Assembly (NCBI GenBank): GCA_003519585.1
Contig: DOWL01000138.1
Coordinates: 8,985-22,159 of the forward strand
Length of the DNA: 13,175 nucleotides
Source: Nocardioides sp.
GTDB lineage: Bacteria > Actinomycetota > Actinomycetes > Propionibacteriales > Nocardioidaceae
Direction: 5' to 3'
Part shown: positions 12,564-13,175 of the stretch, in pieces
How the letters are laid out: every line of letters starts with the position of its first letter
Position numbering within the stretch: position 1 is the first letter of the stretch
The notes under the pieces: generated by a model
Told to the model about the DNA's origin: nothing
The model's database searches: none
The model's input: only the letters and a program-made list of their open reading frames with translations
Translations under genes and position numbers: made by a program

Positions 12564-13175
12564 ATGACCCACGAGGCCGGCTGGGCGCACGCGCCCGGCG
12601 CCCTCCGCGCGCCGTCCTGGCTGCGCGAGCCGAGCGACCCCAACGCACTGGTCAGCCAGCTCTGGCCGCAGACCGCGCACAAGCGGGATGGCGTTCTCAC
12701 GGTCGGGGGTGTGCGACTCACCGACCTGGTCGCTGAGCACGGCTCGCCGACGTATGTCCTCGACGAGCAGGACTTCCGAGCCCGAGCGCGTGCCTTCGGC
12801 ACCGCGTTCGCCGACTACGACGTGTTCTACGCCGGGAAGGCGTTCCTCTGCACGACCGTGGCGCAGTGGGTGGCCGATGAGGGGCTCTGTCTCGACGTCT
12901 GCAGCCTCGGCGAGCTGACCGTGGCCGAGCGGGCCGGCTTCGACATGGCCAGGGTGGGTCTGCACGGCAACAACAAGAGCCTCGCCGAGATCGAGAAGGC
13001 CGTCACCCTGGGTGTCCGCCGGATCGTCCTCGACTCCTTCGAAGAGATCGAGCGAGTGGCCGAGGCCGCCGAGCGGCTGGGTCGTACCCAGTCGGTGATG
13101 GTGCGGGTGAAGGCCGGGGTCGAGGCCCACACCCACGAGTACATCGCCACCGCCCACGAGGACCAGAAGTTCGGC
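12564..13175 (+). CDS. lysA: Diaminopimelate decarboxylase (5' part, cut by window end)
   Basis: The first 204 codons are present in one open frame to the window edge. LysA decarboxylates meso-diaminopimelate to L-lysine, the last step of lysine synthesis. The PLP-binding lysine is Lys92 in VFYAGKAFL, at the start of the alanine-racemase-like barrel, and CLDVCSLGEL and GLHGNNKS are family segments. The first 45 residues (an Ala/Pro-rich stretch, then SQLWPQTAHKRDGVLTVGG) are the usual actinobacterial N-terminal extension. The ATG at 12564 is 7 bp after the argS stop, so the two are probably one transcript; hom and thrC often follow in this lineage. The rest of the enzyme lies outside the window. 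Confidence 0.95.
   Translation, partial: MTHEAGWAHAPGALRAPSWLREPSDPNALVSQLWPQTAHKRDGVLTVGGVRLTDLVAEHGSPTYVLDEQDFRARARAFGTAFADYDVFYAGKAFLCTTVAQWVADEGLCLDVCSLGELTVAERAGFDMARVGLHGNNKSLAEIEKAVTLGVRRIVLDSFEEIERVAEAAERLGRTQSVMVRVKAGVEAHTHEYIATAHEDQKFG

Noticed and set aside
10826..12802. 658-residue minus-strand open frame opposite argS and lysA
   Set aside because: It is antisense to two unmistakable core genes, has no family features, and is the expected by-product of codon bias in GC-rich coding DNA.
1..13175. CRISPR array, insertion sequence, integrase, toxin-antitoxin or phage-defence genes
   Set aside because: No regularly spaced repeats, transposase or integrase motifs, terminal inverted repeats or recognisable defence domains were seen in the translated frames.

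Overview
The window is high-GC DNA with strongly G/C-ending codons, GTG starts and the gene order tRNA-Arg / argS / lysA. This points to an actinobacterium, probably Nocardioides or a relative. The genus is an inference from protein style and gene order.

Left part (about 260-3973, minus strand): a molybdate ABC importer, modA-modB-modC (lipoprotein, permease, ATPase), in tight tandem with a candidate operator/promoter above modA. It is preceded in map order by a DMT/EamA permease. Bases 1-259 hold no intact gene, only a possible remnant of a low-complexity surface protein.

Centre (about 4041-9891): an arsenic-resistance region built of two divergent units. Unit 1 centres on 6750-6851. To the right it reads an ArsR repressor fused to a phosphinothricin/arsinothricin-type GNAT acetyltransferase (ArsN-like). 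To the left it reads an ArsO-like flavoprotein, an MFS permease and a 35-residue cysteine-rich peptide. The intergenic region carries three copies of ATCGA-N6-TCGAT, two of them in promoter spacers. Unit 2 centres on 9129-9174. To the left it reads an ArsR fused to a low-molecular-weight phosphatase-type arsenate reductase domain, then a second arsenate reductase with an N-terminal helical domain. To the right it reads an aquaglyceroporin. Its candidate operator, ACTGAG-N4-CTCAGT, has a different sequence from that of unit 1. The likely logic is reduction of arsenate to arsenite with exit through the aquaporin (unit 2), and acetylation, redox handling and efflux of arsenite or organoarsenicals (unit 1). 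No ArsB or Acr3 antiporter is present in the window.

Right part (9962-13175): an HdeD-like membrane protein, tRNA-Arg(CCG), argS, and the first 204 codons of lysA. This looks like core chromosome. The tRNA-Arg gene, with its 3' end facing the arsenic region, could mark an island edge, but no duplicated tRNA end was seen.

The most interesting material is the ArsR-GNAT fusion with its triple operator, the coupled cysteine-rich micropeptide, and the recurring C-terminal cysteine motifs in unit 1 proteins.
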